From a virus: a DNA stretch of 64,000 nt. The notes below the pieces were generated by a model. It did not search any database. It had not been told where the DNA came from and worked only from the letters and a program-made list of their open reading frames with translations. This document shows, one piece after another, positions 6,786 through 14,071 of the stretch (position 1 is the first letter of the stretch; each line of letters begins with the position of its first letter). Made by a program: the position numbers and the translations under genes. The stretch covers positions 1-64,000 of IMG/VR virus record IMGVR_UViG_3300032050_000004; one strand, 5' to 3'.

Positions 6786-7157
6786 ATGCACCACAAAAGC
6801 GTAATAAAAATAATGAATTTTCAGCAACAAATGAGAATTCTTCATTGGCAAACCACTTCTTTTGCTCGTCATAATGCCTATGGTGGCATATATGATAGCA
6901 TAGATGATTTATTAGATAGATTTGCTGAAATTTGTATGGGTAAATACGGAAGAATTGAGCTTAATGATGAAATTTCTGAGCTTAAACTTAAAAACATGAA
7001 AGACCTTTCCATAAATTCTTATTTAAATGATTTTTGTGAATTTCTTGTTGAATTAACCGGTGAATTTGACGATGAAAAAGATACTGATGTGTTAAATATC
7101 AGAGATGAAGTTCTTGCTGAAGTAAATAAATTAAAGTATTTACTTACTCTTAAATAA
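6786..7157 (+). CDS. DUF5856 / Dps-like ferritin-fold protein
   Basis: 123 residues from the ATG at 6786; upstream codons overlap the promoter and encode an unlikely hydrophobic leader. The NFQQQMRILHWQTTSFARHN block, then YDSIDDLLDRFAEICMGKYG, matches the DUF5856 family of phages and giant viruses, whose helical bundle resembles Dps/ferritin. Whether it binds metal or DNA is not known. It is the only plus-strand gene in the first 17.9 kb and carries a late-type promoter, so it may be expressed at a different time from its neighbours. Confidence 0.8.
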   Translation: MHHKSVIKIMNFQQQMRILHWQTTSFARHNAYGGIYDSIDDLLDRFAEICMGKYGRIELNDEISELKLKNMKDLSINSYLNDFCEFLVELTGEFDDEKDTDVLNIRDEVLAEVNKLKYLLTLK

Positions 7158-7177
7158 TACACTATGATTTAAGCTGA

Positions 7178-7206
7178 AAGGGGAGGAAGTTTTTCCTCCC
7201 TTTTTC
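7178..7206 (+). terminator. Terminator between convergent genes
   Basis: GGGGAGGAAG/TTCCTCCC stem followed by TTTTTC, after the Dps-like gene. The minus strand also has a short T-run for 7219-7503. Confidence 0.75.
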
Positions 7207-7218
7207 ATTTTTATATTT

Positions 7219-7503
7219 TTAATATGATACTATAACCCTTTCAAGTTTTTCTACAACCATACAATTACCAACTTTTTCTGCTTTCATTTTTGCAATCCTT
7301 AATGCTCTTTCATAAGTCATTTTTGCACCGTCAACTTTAATAGTGTCAATTACATCTCTGCGAGTAGTCATTACTGTTTTGACAAGTCGAATTATTTGTA
7401 TCGCTTCACAAACAACTGAAATGTCATTAATAGTTTCATTTTTTGAAACTGCAATCTCTGTAGTTTCCAATTTAGAGCCGAATAAATCAAACGAGTTTTC
7501 CAT
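7219..7503 (-). CDS. Small protein of unknown function
   Basis: 94 residues, likely alpha/beta, containing DVIDTIKVDGAKMTYERALR, then IAKMKAEKVGN. The phrase TYERAL-(I) also occurs in 9569-9931 (MTYEQAMQL) and 4579-4785 (TYEGALKRI), so these small proteins may share a C-terminal motif. Promoter at 7518-7549. Unrecognised. Confidence 0.7.
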   Translation of the reverse strand: MENSFDLFGSKLETTEIAVSKNETINDISVVCEAIQIIRLVKTVMTTRRDVIDTIKVDGAKMTYERALRIAKMKAEKVGNCMVVEKLERVIVSY

Positions 7504-7517
7504 TTTTTCCTTTTTTT

Positions 7518-7549
7518 AATCAATACGCTTTTTAATTAAAAAGGTTTAA
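7518..7549 (-). promoter_or_regulatory. Early promoter P11
   Basis: TTAAACCTTTTT, spacer, GCGTATTGATT, about 15 nt before the ATG at 7503. Confidence 0.75.
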
Positions 7550-7587
7550 GCTGAATCGAACTGACTAAACCTAAACTTTTCAAATTT

Positions 7588-7657
7588 AGTTATACGAAAG
7601 AAAAAAGATATTTTACACTTTATAAAAATGTAAATTAGTTTTTTAAGATCGTATATC
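7588..7657. promoter_or_regulatory. Dyad element E4 (both arms, left arm decayed)
   Basis: Left arm TATACGAAAG ... ATTTTACACTTT, right arm AAAATGTAAATTAG ... GATCGTATATCT, about 10 bp apart at the centre. The left arm points to 7219-7503, the right arm to cassette R4. Confidence 0.6.
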
Positions 7658-7771
7658 TGATTATAAATATCCACCAGTTTTCACCGTCGACTGCCAGAAA
7701 TTTCACCGTAAACCAAAATACCGAGTTTGGCACATTTTTACTTCCGAAAATGTCTTGTAAAAGATTAACAT
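7658..7771 (+). ncRNA. Candidate small RNA / cassette R4
   Basis: 114 bp, the longest cassette, with CCACCAGTTTTCACCGTCG near the arm (shared with R2), then less G+C-rich DNA up to the terminator. A spurious minus-strand ORF crosses it. Confidence 0.35.
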
Positions 7772-7803
7772 AAAAAAGAAAAAGCCGCATCTCTGCGGCT
7801 TTA
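7772..7803 (-). terminator. Terminator after 7825-8418
   Basis: AAAGCCGCAGAGATGCGGCTTT hairpin, written here as stem AAAGCCGCA/TGCGGCTTT, with T's on both strands. Confidence 0.8.
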
Positions 7804-7824
7804 TCAATATAATCATTCCTTTGA

Positions 7825-8418
7825 TTACACAATCTTTATTTTACGATTATCAATGTAAATGAATTTTACATTATCAATCCCCACATTGAAAGTTCCAAAT
7901 GCCTCATCACCTCTAATTCCCAAATTGTAACTTCCTTTTGTAGATTTAATCAAAAATGTTTTTAATTGCTCTAATTGAAATTCAGTCGCCTTAACTCCAT
8001 CAACATAATACTCCGTAAAAGTACTCTCGTTTGAATTAGGATTAGTATAAACCCTCAAATACTTAATTGCAGGATTATCTTTCTTTACAGCAATAACATA
8101 GTTATCTCTGCCGTCAGATGATTCCACATAAGTTGATTCAGGTTTATATTCACCCTCAATACCCTTTTGCTCCCTTTGATTGTTACCTTTAGTAGAAGCA
8201 CTTGTATTGCAACCAAAACCCCACTTTGAAACTTTACGAACTCTACCAATAAAAGGATTACCCCTTTTATTCATTTTAGGTTCAGTGTCCGAAACCATAC
8301 TTCCATAAGTATGACTACCACCACGAACATTTTCCATAAAGGAAATAAATTCATCTTTACTCATTACTTCGTGAGAAATCTGATTGCAGATTTGCTCCAT
8401 TCTTTGTTCTTTGGTCAT
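7825..8418 (-). CDS. Phage protein of unknown function
   Basis: 197 residues. The N-terminal third is helical (MTKEQRMEQICNQISHEVMS), the middle has a basic KMNKRGNPFIGRVRK segment, and the rest is beta-rich with YLRVYTNPNSNES and ATEFQLEQLKTFL. The GNPFIGRV phrase occurs in short phage proteins of unknown role. Promoter at 8441-8471, terminator at 7772-7803. Confidence 0.7.
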   Translation of the reverse strand: MTKEQRMEQICNQISHEVMSKDEFISFMENVRGGSHTYGSMVSDTEPKMNKRGNPFIGRVRKVSKWGFGCNTSASTKGNNQREQKGIEGEYKPESTYVESSDGRDNYVIAVKKDNPAIKYLRVYTNPNSNESTFTEYYVDGVKATEFQLEQLKTFLIKSTKGSYNLGIRGDEAFGTFNVGIDNVKFIYIDNRKIKIV

Positions 8419-8440
8419 TTTGCGATTTTTTTTAGGTTAA

Positions 8441-8471
8441 TATCAATACGGATTTTTTTGTAAAAGGTTTA
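8441..8471 (-). promoter_or_regulatory. Early promoter P12
   Basis: TTAAACCTTTTAC, spacer, CCGTATTGATA, about 23 nt before the ATG at 8418. Confidence 0.7.
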
Positions 8472-8565
8472 ATAAAACCCCCACATATATAATACGCAGT
8501 AACACCACCAAATCTTTAGTGTAAAATTAAAATATTTTTTAACTTATTGAAAATCAGTATAAAAG

Positions 8566-8593
8566 AAAAAGTCCCGGACTTCGGGACTTTTTT
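8566..8593 (-). terminator. Terminator after 8649-8915
   Basis: AAGTCCCG/CGGGACTT stem with T's on both sides, 55 bp beyond the stop. Confidence 0.8.
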
Positions 8594-8648
8594 CTAACCA
8601 CTATGAAACACAATAAACAATTATAGAACCGAAACAAATATACACAAA

Positions 8649-8915
8649 TTACTTATTCTTAACACTATAACTGTAAGATGAAAAAATAGTCCTATTGACA
8701 AATTCTTTTGTGCTTTCGCTAAATTCAAAACATTTCAATCCGTGAAGAATATTTTTTTCTCCAATACAATCCACTTCTTTCATAAGAAAGGTAATGAATT
8801 TCTCATACACAATATCTTCTCTCATATTATATCTTTTGCTGATGTGAGCAGAAACCTTTTTTAGAGTTGGATGCTTTGTAACATAATCCTCAATCACTTT
8901 TCTTTGGGTAATCAT
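8649..8915 (-). CDS. Small helical protein of unknown function
   Basis: 88 residues, basic, mostly helical (MITQRKVIEDYVTKHPTLKK, then HISKRYNMREDIVYEKF). Could be a small nucleic-acid binder, but no motif is diagnostic. Promoter at 8941-8970. Confidence 0.65.
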   Translation of the reverse strand: MITQRKVIEDYVTKHPTLKKVSAHISKRYNMREDIVYEKFITFLMKEVDCIGEKNILHGLKCFEFSESTKEFVNRTIFSSYSYSVKNK

Positions 8916-8940
8916 ATTGAGTTTAGTTTTAGTTTTACTT

Positions 8941-8970
8941 ACAATACGGATAATTAAAAAAAAGGTTTAA
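8941..8970 (-). promoter_or_regulatory. Early promoter P13
   Basis: TTAAACCTTTTTTT, spacer, TCCGTATTGT; -10 box one base off consensus. Confidence 0.65.
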
Positions 8971-9028
8971 GAAATTATTTTACAGTTAAATCCTGAAGAA
9001 CAGTAAAAAACTGGATAATTTAATTTTT

Positions 9029-9144
9029 AGATATACGATTGTTAAAAGTTATTTTACATATTAGGAGCAATTCATTTTACATATTAGGAGCAATTCATTT
9101 TACATATTGTAAAATGTAAATTAGTTTTTTCTTTTCGTATATCT
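9029..9144. promoter_or_regulatory. Dyad element E5 with tandemly repeated centre
   Basis: Left arm AGATATACGA ... TTTTACAT and right arm AAAATGTAAATTAG ... TTCGTATATCT. Between them the unit TTTTACATATTAGGAGCAA is tandemly repeated: two full 23-bp copies and a partial third (about 9050-9110). This gives three TTTTACAT boxes for the left-pointing arm. Confidence 0.65.
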
Positions 9145-9203
9145 GATCGAAAATGTGCCTGCTGTTCGAGCTGGAGCATCGCCTCAAGTTCAGGAATTAC
9201 AGC
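9145..9203 (+). ncRNA. Candidate small RNA / cassette R5
   Basis: 59 bp, strongly G+C-rich in the middle (GTTCGAGCTGGAGCATCGCC), closed by TGCTGT ... ACAGCA complementarity that would form the base of a hairpin, then the terminator A-run. R7 has the same closing pair. Confidence 0.45.
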
Positions 9204-9235
9204 AAAAAAAAATCCCCGCTGATTTGCGGGGATTC
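9204..9235 (-). terminator. Terminator after 9258-9548
   Basis: TCCCCGC/GCGGGGA stem with a T9 run on the minus strand. Confidence 0.8.
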
Positions 9236-9257
9236 TCAATTCTATAACAATGATATA

Positions 9258-9548
9258 TTATTCTTCTTCTTTGTATTCTCCTAATTCACTTTTAGGAGCC
9301 ACCAAAACATTACCGAGTATTTTAAGATTTTTCAAATTGTTTTTTTCACAATATACCTTACTTGCTATTTCATTTAAAGGTAAGTCAAAATACAAACCCT
9401 TACTATTCATTACCATAAATTCATCTCCGCAAGGCATTATACTAATCGAACCCGATACAATATCTTCTAACTCTTCTTTGGAATATTCCAAATCATTTTC
9501 GGGTGTACTATCAATTATTTTACTTTCACAAGTTATTATTTTTCCCAT
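9258..9548 (-). CDS. DUF3846-like protein
   Basis: 96 residues from the ATG at 9548 (MGKIITCESK). Blocks YSKEELEDIVSGSISIMPCG, FMVMNSKGLYFDLPLNEIAS and ILGNVLVAP parallel the DUF3846 fold, and the paralogue at 11274-11546 is a clearer member. It is the last gene of a five-gene operon from the promoter at 10671-10702. Confidence 0.75.
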   Translation of the reverse strand: MGKIITCESKIIDSTPENDLEYSKEELEDIVSGSISIMPCGDEFMVMNSKGLYFDLPLNEIASKVYCEKNNLKNLKILGNVLVAPKSELGEYKEEE

Positions 9549-9568
9549 AGTTTTCAATTTTACTATAT

Positions 9569-9931
9569 TTATTCAGGAATAATTAATTGCATAGCTTGTT
9601 CGTAGGTCATATCCATTTTTGTAATCGTTATTTTTGAAACAATTAACATTTCACCATTATCTTTTGAGGTGGGAAAATATACAAACAAACTATTATTTAT
9701 TTCTGCATCTGATAAAAAACGAGCATAATATGCACTTACATCACTTGCATCTTCCTTGACATCATAGAAATCATTATAACGAATAAAACCGATACGAAAG
9801 ACATTTCCTTGCCCTTGTATCAGTTTAACCATAACTGGATGTTTGAAATCCTTTGGCTTTGAAACGTTTTTATTTTGCCCATACGTATTGGTAGAGAAAA
9901 GCAAAATAAAAATAATAAATAATTTTTTCAT
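9569..9931 (-). CDS. Exported small protein
   Basis: 120 residues. A Sec signal peptide covers residues 1-18 (MKKLFIIFILLFSTNTYG then Q). The mature part is beta-rich and ends MTYEQAMQLIIPE. No lipobox cysteine is present, so it is probably periplasmic or secreted. In the operon 10342/10106/9942/9569/9258. Unrecognised. Confidence 0.7.
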   Translation of the reverse strand: MKKLFIIFILLFSTNTYGQNKNVSKPKDFKHPVMVKLIQGQGNVFRIGFIRYNDFYDVKEDASDVSAYYARFLSDAEINNSLFVYFPTSKDNGEMLIVSKITITKMDMTYEQAMQLIIPE

Positions 9932-9941
9932 ATTTTTTATT

Positions 9942-10049
9942 TTAACATATAATCCAAATAACTATTGCTGCAAAAATAACTTGTATAAGGGAGAAAGTTA
10001 GGATTGCCTCTAATCCTTCTTTCCAATTTTCTTTGAATGATTCTATCAT
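9942..10049 (-). CDS. One-helix membrane peptide, 35 residues
   Basis: ATG at 10049, stop at 9942. MIESFKENWKEG is followed by about 20 hydrophobic residues (ILTFSLIQVIFAAIVIWIIC) to the C-terminus. Fits exactly between its operon neighbours. A small inner-membrane peptide, role unknown; a similar 35-residue peptide is at 11116. Confidence 0.55.
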   Translation of the reverse strand: MIESFKENWKEGLEAILTFSLIQVIFAAIVIWIIC

Positions 10050-10105
10050 TTTTATTTAATTTAATTAGGTTTATTTATTGATATTTTTTTTAGGGAGAAA
10101 CCAAT

Positions 10106-10330
10106 CTACATCCTGCTCATAGTATTTTGTAGTTGATAATACTTATCTACAACCTCATTAATCTTGCTCATATCACCATAGTGAATGTTTTTCAAATTAA
10201 TAAAATGTGTCTTATTTGAACCTTTCAAACGATAATTGAATTTTACTTCACTCCCATCCTCAAACTCAATAAACGAAACATCCTTTTTGAAGATTTGCTG
10301 AATAATGTGAGCTGCTTGATATAGTTTCAT
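10106..10330 (-). CDS. Small protein of unknown function
   Basis: 74 residues, MKLYQAAHIIQQIFKKDVSF start, then a beta segment with DGSEVKFNYRLKGSNK and a short C-terminal helix. In the operon led by 10342. Unrecognised. Confidence 0.65.
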   Translation of the reverse strand: MKLYQAAHIIQQIFKKDVSFIEFEDGSEVKFNYRLKGSNKTHFINLKNIHYGDMSKINEVVDKYYQLQNTMSRM

Positions 10331-10341
10331 ATAAGTTTTTT

Positions 10342-10668
10342 TTAGTAAGCTGACAAACTTCTATTTTGTATTTGTTCAAATGTAGTAGCACTCCACTCGT
10401 CGTGCAATTCATTCGTTTTTTTGTGATAATATCTTGCTAAAACCTCTGCTATCTCTTCTAATTTTGAATTTTCTTGCCAATCTGTTATTGTGCAATCATT
10501 TCCAATTCTTGATAACATTCCACCACCTAAATAATTTTGGTATGCCGTCATCTTTTCTCCCTCAAAACCAAATGAAGACAAATCAATTTCAACACCACCA
10601 CCACGATAATCTACTTTTTCACGAAGAATACTGCTTTCTATAATTTCTTTGATTTTATCGTTTTTCAT
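10342..10668 (-). CDS. Small protein of unknown function
   Basis: 108 residues. YQNYLGGGMLSRIGNDCTI is a glycine-rich middle, followed by a helical LEEIAEVLARYYHKKTNELH. First gene after the promoter at 10671-10702, whose -10 box lies only 3-4 nt before the ATG, so the transcript leader would be very short. Unrecognised. Confidence 0.65.
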   Translation of the reverse strand: MKNDKIKEIIESSILREKVDYRGGGVEIDLSSFGFEGEKMTAYQNYLGGGMLSRIGNDCTITDWQENSKLEEIAEVLARYYHKKTNELHDEWSATTFEQIQNRSLSAY

Positions 10669-10670
10669 AT

Positions 10671-10702
10671 TATCAATACGAATTAGGGAGAAAAAGGTTT
10701 AA
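10671..10702 (-). promoter_or_regulatory. Early promoter P14
   Basis: TTAAACCTTTTTC, spacer, TTCGTATTGATA abutting the ATG at 10668. It overlaps the 3' end of 10699-11085. Confidence 0.7.
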
Positions 10703-11085
10703 ATAATATTTCTCTTTTTTGATACGTCGATCAAATCATCACACTTCTCAATCATCTCTACCATATTCTCGATTTCAATCCCATCACAAATTGTCAACTT
10801 TCTCAATTTATCCAATGATTGTTTTAGGGTATCCTTTGTCTGATTCAGCAAATCCAAATCAACAGCAAGTTTTGATTCCACATCCCTACGAGTTTCACCA
10901 TCATTTGAACAACGTAACTGCAAAGTCCTCAAAGATTTCTCAAACCCATCAGGCCTAAATGAAATTTCACCCACCTTAATCCACGCCTTTGCCTTTATAA
11001 TTTCCGGACACGGTTTCTTGTTCACCATCTCGTAAGCACTCGTGTACTCCGATTTCAACTGCTCAAAATTGTCTGTCTTGTTCAT
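10699..11085 (-). CDS. Helical protein of unknown function
   Basis: 128 residues, mostly helical, with ELIDVSKKRNII-type C-terminus and LKQSLDKLRKLTICDGIEIE. Probably a coiled-coil helper protein. Third gene of the operon 11274/11116/10699. Codon use is slightly more G+C-rich than its neighbours. Confidence 0.65.
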   Translation of the reverse strand: MNKTDNFEQLKSEYTSAYEMVNKKPCPEIIKAKAWIKVGEISFRPDGFEKSLRTLQLRCSNDGETRRDVESKLAVDLDLLNQTKDTLKQSLDKLRKLTICDGIEIENMVEMIEKCDDLIDVSKKRNII

Positions 11086-11115
11086 TTTAAATTTAGATTT
11101 ATTTAATTGTTTAGT

Positions 11116-11223
11116 TTACAATGCTTTAGCTAACTCATCAAATACATAATACCATAGGGCAATAAGTCCACCCCAATAAACTATGCTAATTGTAAAATTA
11201 TAAATAATTCTTTTATGTTCCAT
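11116..11223 (-). CDS. One-helix membrane peptide, 35 residues
   Basis: ATG at 11223, stop at 11116. MEHKRIIYNF followed by the hydrophobic stretch TISIVYWGGLIALWYYVF and an acidic tail. Located between 11274-11546 and 10699-11085 with no other ORF. Predicted inner-membrane peptide. Confidence 0.5.
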   Translation of the reverse strand: MEHKRIIYNFTISIVYWGGLIALWYYVFDELAKAL

Positions 11224-11273
11224 CTTTAAAGAGGTTTTTTATAAGTTTTAAAATAAAATATATAATTTTTAAT

Positions 11274-11546
11274 TTAATCTATTTCCCCCTCATCAGCGAG
11301 TAACACGTCCCCAACAATCACATCAGTCATCCCATAGTGTTTTTGGAAAATCTCCGTTGCCTTTGAATTTATCTCAAAACCATTCAATTTACCCTCCTCG
11401 TTCAAAACAAGGAATTTATTTCCCACACCCACAATTTCAATATATCCATCAACGAACCCCTGTAGTTCCTTCAGTGAAAATCCATGCCCCTTTTTGCTGG
11501 GATAAACTTCACTAACATCCCCGTTTGCTTTCATTAATATTCCCAT
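11274..11546 (-). CDS. DUF3846-family protein
   Basis: 90 residues. LKELQGFVDGYIEIVGVG, FLVLNEEGKLNGFEIN, then IVGDVLLADEGE are the characteristic DUF3846 blocks (L..LQ..VgGyiE, NEeGkl..lp.N, IvGdvl). The family is common on phages and plasmids, with no known activity. Paralogue of 9258-9548. First gene after the promoter at 11561-11592. Confidence 0.88.
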   Translation of the reverse strand: MGILMKANGDVSEVYPSKKGHGFSLKELQGFVDGYIEIVGVGNKFLVLNEEGKLNGFEINSKATEIFQKHYGMTDVIVGDVLLADEGEID

Positions 11547-11560
11547 AGTTTTATCTTTTT

Positions 11561-11592
11561 AATCAATACGTTTTTTAATTCAAAAGGTTTAA
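11561..11592 (-). promoter_or_regulatory. Early promoter P15
   Basis: TTAAACCTTTTG, spacer, AACGTATTGATT ahead of 11274-11546. Confidence 0.75.
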
Positions 11593-12044
11593 TTCTTAAC
11601 CCAATTTAATTTATATGTAGGGTTATATCTTCCTTCCGAACAATTTCCACAAGATTGACTTTTGTTTGTTTTTCTGAACCTTGTAAATACTTTGTTGCAA
11701 CCACAACAAGTCGCTGAATAATTTCCTTTGACAGTTTCTACTTCATTTGAACTATAACACCTTTCGCCATCACATCCAATCTGAATTGCTTTCGCTCTCC
11801 AAACTTCATTATGTCCTTCCTTCGGACAAAGTGCGTGAGCAATTTCGTGCAAGATTGTATTCTTAACCCTACTCATTTCGTTTAATTCAGTCAAATACAC
11901 TGATAATGTAATTCGCTTTGAACGATACTTGCAACAACCAAACCTTCTTTTTGCATTGTCAAATTCAAATCTCCAACCCTGCTGAACTATTCCGTGTTTA
12001 GTCATAAGTTGAATTGCCAAATCTTTTGCTTCGTTGAGTTTCAT
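11589..12044 (-). CDS. SprT-like zinc metalloprotease-family protein
   Basis: 151 residues from the ATG at 12044 (MKLNEAKDLA). An ATG at 12062 abuts the -10 box and would give an almost leaderless message. HEIAH (residues 66-70) with a third ligand candidate H78 (EGHNEVWR) is the SprT/SprTN active site. A C-terminal zinc ribbon has C113-C116 and C132-C135. SprT-family proteins cleave DNA-crosslinked proteins in eukaryotes; phage and bacterial members are poorly characterised. Single-gene unit. Confidence 0.9.
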   Translation of the reverse strand: MKLNEAKDLAIQLMTKHGIVQQGWRFEFDNAKRRFGCCKYRSKRITLSVYLTELNEMSRVKNTILHEIAHALCPKEGHNEVWRAKAIQIGCDGERCYSSNEVETVKGNYSATCCGCNKVFTRFRKTNKSQSCGNCSEGRYNPTYKLNWVKN

Positions 12045-12060
12045 AATAGGTGGTTTATAC

Positions 12061-12092
12061 ATTCAATACGGATAAAATAAAAAAAGGTTTAA
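12061..12092 (-). promoter_or_regulatory. Early promoter P16
   Basis: TTAAACCTTTTTT, spacer, TCCGTATTGAAT, 17 nt before the preferred ATG at 12044. Confidence 0.7.
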
Positions 12093-12121
12093 GACCACCA
12101 CAAAACTATTTTCAAAAATTT

Positions 12122-12191
12122 AGATATACGAATATGAATATTTAAATTACATTATCAAAAATGTAAATTAGTTTTTTTAATTCGTATATCT
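12122..12191. promoter_or_regulatory. Dyad element E6 (both arms)
   Basis: Left arm AGATATACGA ... TTTAAATTACATT, right arm AAAATGTAAATTAG ... TTCGTATATCT, with a centre of only about 8 bp. The left arm is directed to the SprT-like gene, the right arm to cassette R6. Confidence 0.65.
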
Positions 12192-12280
12192 TGTTTGGGA
12201 TTTGACCCCTGTAAACGCCAGATCCGGGCTAGGAAACAGGTTCTAGCGGGAGAGATTGGAAATTATGCGGGAGAGATAAA
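12192..12280 (+). ncRNA. Candidate small RNA / cassette R6
   Basis: 89 bp beginning TGTTTGGGATTTGACCCC. A CTGTAAACGCCAG block is shared with L8 on another element in the same orientation relative to the arm. It also carries two GCGGGAGAGAT copies 20 bp apart, a motif repeated in R8 and in the loops of E7/E8 as GGGGAGAGAT. Confidence 0.45.
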
Positions 12281-12312
12281 AACAAAAAACCCACAACTTC
12301 CGTTGCGGGTTT
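12281..12312 (-). terminator. Terminator after 12363-12536
   Basis: AACCCGCAACG/TTGTGGGTT-type stem with T's on the minus strand. Confidence 0.7.
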
Positions 12313-12362
12313 CAAGCGGGGGAGAATCTCAACCCCTATTATTTAAAGTATTTCTCTGTCTT

Positions 12363-12536
12363 TCATACTTTTTCCATCAGTTTTATTTGAAATTCCACTT
12401 TCTTCATTAATTCTCTTTGACAATCATCACACCTTTCCCTAAAAAACAATTTGAGATTAGGTTTATTATTATCACAATGTTTGCAAGGTTTCTTCCAAGC
12501 CTTGTCAAAGGCATTATCAGTAATCATACCTTTCAT
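12363..12536 (-). CDS. Small zinc-ribbon protein, 57 residues
   Basis: ATG at 12536, stop at 12363. Two CxxC pairs, C18-C21 (PCKHCDN) and C36-C39 (ERCDDCQ), followed by a helix. Typical compact zinc ribbon. Six nt after 12542-12754, which encodes another CxxC protein; both are in the operon from the promoter at 13001-13032. Confidence 0.65.
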   Translation of the reverse strand: MKGMITDNAFDKAWKKPCKHCDNNKPNLKLFFRERCDDCQRELMKKVEFQIKLMEKV

Positions 12537-12541
12537 ATCCT

Positions 12542-12754
12542 TTATTTTTCTTTTTCGTAACCAATTCCTTTGAAATTATAGTTTCCATTCTTTATTTCAG
12601 CAATATCAGCATCTAATGCTTGCTTATAATCGTCCCTTTTCTTTTCTGCATCCTTACAACTCATACAAATTACATCCTCGTTATACATTGACATAATTGT
12701 AACTCCATTTGTTGATTGGTGACATCGGTCACAATTTTCTCGGTACATTGACAT
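12542..12754 (-). CDS. Small four-cysteine phage protein
   Basis: 70 residues: C8xxC11 (NCDRCHQ) and C30xxC33 (ICMSCKD) around TIMSMYNED, then a basic-acidic helix. This arrangement recurs in many phages as a hypothetical zinc protein (CDRCG..T..T..MS.fN...iC..C...E). Function unknown. Confidence 0.8.
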   Translation of the reverse strand: MSMYRENCDRCHQSTNGVTIMSMYNEDVICMSCKDAEKKRDDYKQALDADIAEIKNGNYNFKGIGYEKEK

Positions 12755-12768
12755 AGGTTTTGTTTTTT

Positions 12769-12978
12769 TTATTTATCAATAAATTCTAAACTTTTATAAG
12801 CAATATCCAATACTGCACCATTATCAAATCTTACTGCTACAAATGTATCCCAACTACCCCACATACCTACTTTATAATTTGGTATAGTTTTTCCACTTGA
12901 ACCCTCAATACATCTTGAATCATACCTTGTCAAATCAACTTTAAGTTTCACTTTTTTGGGTTTACCGCCTATTTGCAT
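12769..12978 (-). CDS. Small protein of unknown function
   Basis: 69 residues, beta-rich, MQIGGKPKKVKLKVDLTRYD start. Resembles short phage and plasmid proteins with KVGMWGSWDTFVAVRFDNG, but I do not recognise a family. First gene after the promoter at 13001-13032. Confidence 0.7.
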   Translation of the reverse strand: MQIGGKPKKVKLKVDLTRYDSRCIEGSSGKTIPNYKVGMWGSWDTFVAVRFDNGAVLDIAYKSLEFIDK

Positions 12979-13000
12979 ATTTCTTCTTTTTTGGTTATGC

Positions 13001-13032
13001 TATCAATACGAATAAAATTAAAAAAGGTTTAA
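13001..13032 (-). promoter_or_regulatory. Early promoter P17
   Basis: TTAAACCTTTTTT, spacer, TTCGTATTGATA; heads 12769/12542/12363. Confidence 0.75.
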
Positions 13033-13287
13033 TTAAAAAACACAAATCATTAAAAAAACAATCGCAGCCAAAATTTGCATTCTATTCAATCCTTTTGAAA
13101 CTCCCTCTCTGCTCATAAAACTTGTCTGAACAATCATAACCAATGCTGAAACTGAAATTATCTTGTCAATCAATAAACACTCATCCCAAGGATGTTTTCC
13201 GAAATACAAAATAGAGAAACAATAAGCAAAATATCCTATGATTGAAAGATGAACTCTGAATGTTCTGAATTGAAGGTTTGTAATCAT
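13033..13287 (-). CDS. Small multi-pass membrane protein
   Basis: 84 residues with about three hydrophobic segments: residues 12-30 (LSIIGYFAYCFSILYFG), 40-57 and 67-84. Probably inner membrane. Three nt after the lipoprotein gene 13291-13731, same operon. Unrecognised. Confidence 0.65.
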   Translation of the reverse strand: MITNLQFRTFRVHLSIIGYFAYCFSILYFGKHPWDECLLIDKIISVSALVMIVQTSFMSREGVSKGLNRMQILAAIVFLMICVF

Positions 13288-13290
13288 ATC

Positions 13291-13731
13291 TTATGAATTA
13301 GAATTGCTCTTGTAAAATATATTGTATTGAATAGGTAGTCCTTGTGTTGAATTACACACATTCACAGTAGCAATAGAATCGTTTATATTGTAAGTAGAGA
13401 TAAATGGGTGTTCAAATAGATTGCCCGAAACTCTTTTTATTCCACCCTCAAAATAATAATTGAAAGTAAGATTTATTGAATTATCCTCATTTTTGAAATA
13501 CACACAATTCCCAAGTGTTCTTTCTTGATAATCTACATAATCCACAATTCTGTTAATCTTGTAAGGTTTGATATTATGTAGTTCATAATTTTGACCTTGA
13601 TAATTTACTTTGAAAAATAGATTAAAATCCAAATTATCTGAACCATAAACTCTTTCAGGACTGGTCAAAGGTTCTTTCTCGCAAGACGAACAAAGAAAGA
13701 CAATAGATAGAATTATTAGTAGGTTTTTCAT
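13291..13731 (-). CDS. Lipoprotein of unknown function
   Basis: 146 residues. Signal peptide and lipobox MKNLLIILSIVFLCSSC place the lipidated cysteine at 17, followed by EKEP. The mature part is beta-rich and aromatic (QGQNYELHNIKPYKI). One of at least four lipoproteins in this early region. First gene after the promoter at 13745-13777. Confidence 0.75.
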   Translation of the reverse strand: MKNLLIILSIVFLCSSCEKEPLTSPERVYGSDNLDFNLFFKVNYQGQNYELHNIKPYKINRIVDYVDYQERTLGNCVYFKNEDNSINLTFNYYFEGGIKRVSGNLFEHPFISTYNINDSIATVNVCNSTQGLPIQYNIFYKSNSNS

Positions 13732-13744
13732 AGTGGTTATTTTT

Positions 13745-13777
13745 TAATCAATACTGATTTTTATTAAAAAGGTTTAA
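13745..13777 (-). promoter_or_regulatory. Early promoter P18
   Basis: TTAAACCTTTTT, spacer, CAGTATTGATT, 14 nt before the ATG at 13731. Confidence 0.75.
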
Positions 13778-13778
13778 T

Positions 13779-14057
13779 TTAATCCCACTTTCTTACCATA
13801 TAAACATACGATGTATCAATATCCTCCAATTTGAAATTGGGGTTAGTCCTTCTTTGATTATCTACAACTTTCAAATCCATAGTATAGCACCAATCTTTTC
13901 TTTCTTGCTCACTCAATTCGTGTCCTACAAAGAATGAACTGCTCGCATAACCGAACTTTGACTTATCCAAAGTGTAGCAATGATTGTAAACATAATCTTC
14001 CTTTGTGCAAGATGAAAGAGTAAAAATTACTCCGATGATGATGATAAGTTTTTTCAT
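13779..14057 (-). CDS. Lipoprotein of unknown function
   Basis: 92 residues from the ATG at 14057 (MKKLIIIIGVIFTLSSC, lipid cysteine at 17, then TKED). Longer readings run through the promoter. Mature part acidic, with GHELSEQERKDWCYTMDLKV. Single gene behind the promoter at 14072-14103. Confidence 0.75.
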   Translation of the reverse strand: MKKLIIIIGVIFTLSSCTKEDYVYNHCYTLDKSKFGYASSSFFVGHELSEQERKDWCYTMDLKVVDNQRRTNPNFKLEDIDTSYVYMVRKWD

Positions 14058-14071
14058 AGTGGTTGGTTTTT

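Noticed and set aside
7635-7832. 65-codon minus-strand ORF
   Set aside because: Runs through the terminator at 7772-7803, cassette R4 and the right arm of E4; no promoter, and it overlaps the 7825 gene.
12195-12410. 71-codon plus-strand ORF over cassette R6
   Set aside because: Crosses a terminator and the opposite-strand zinc-ribbon gene; other cassettes have no matching frame, so the family is not coding.
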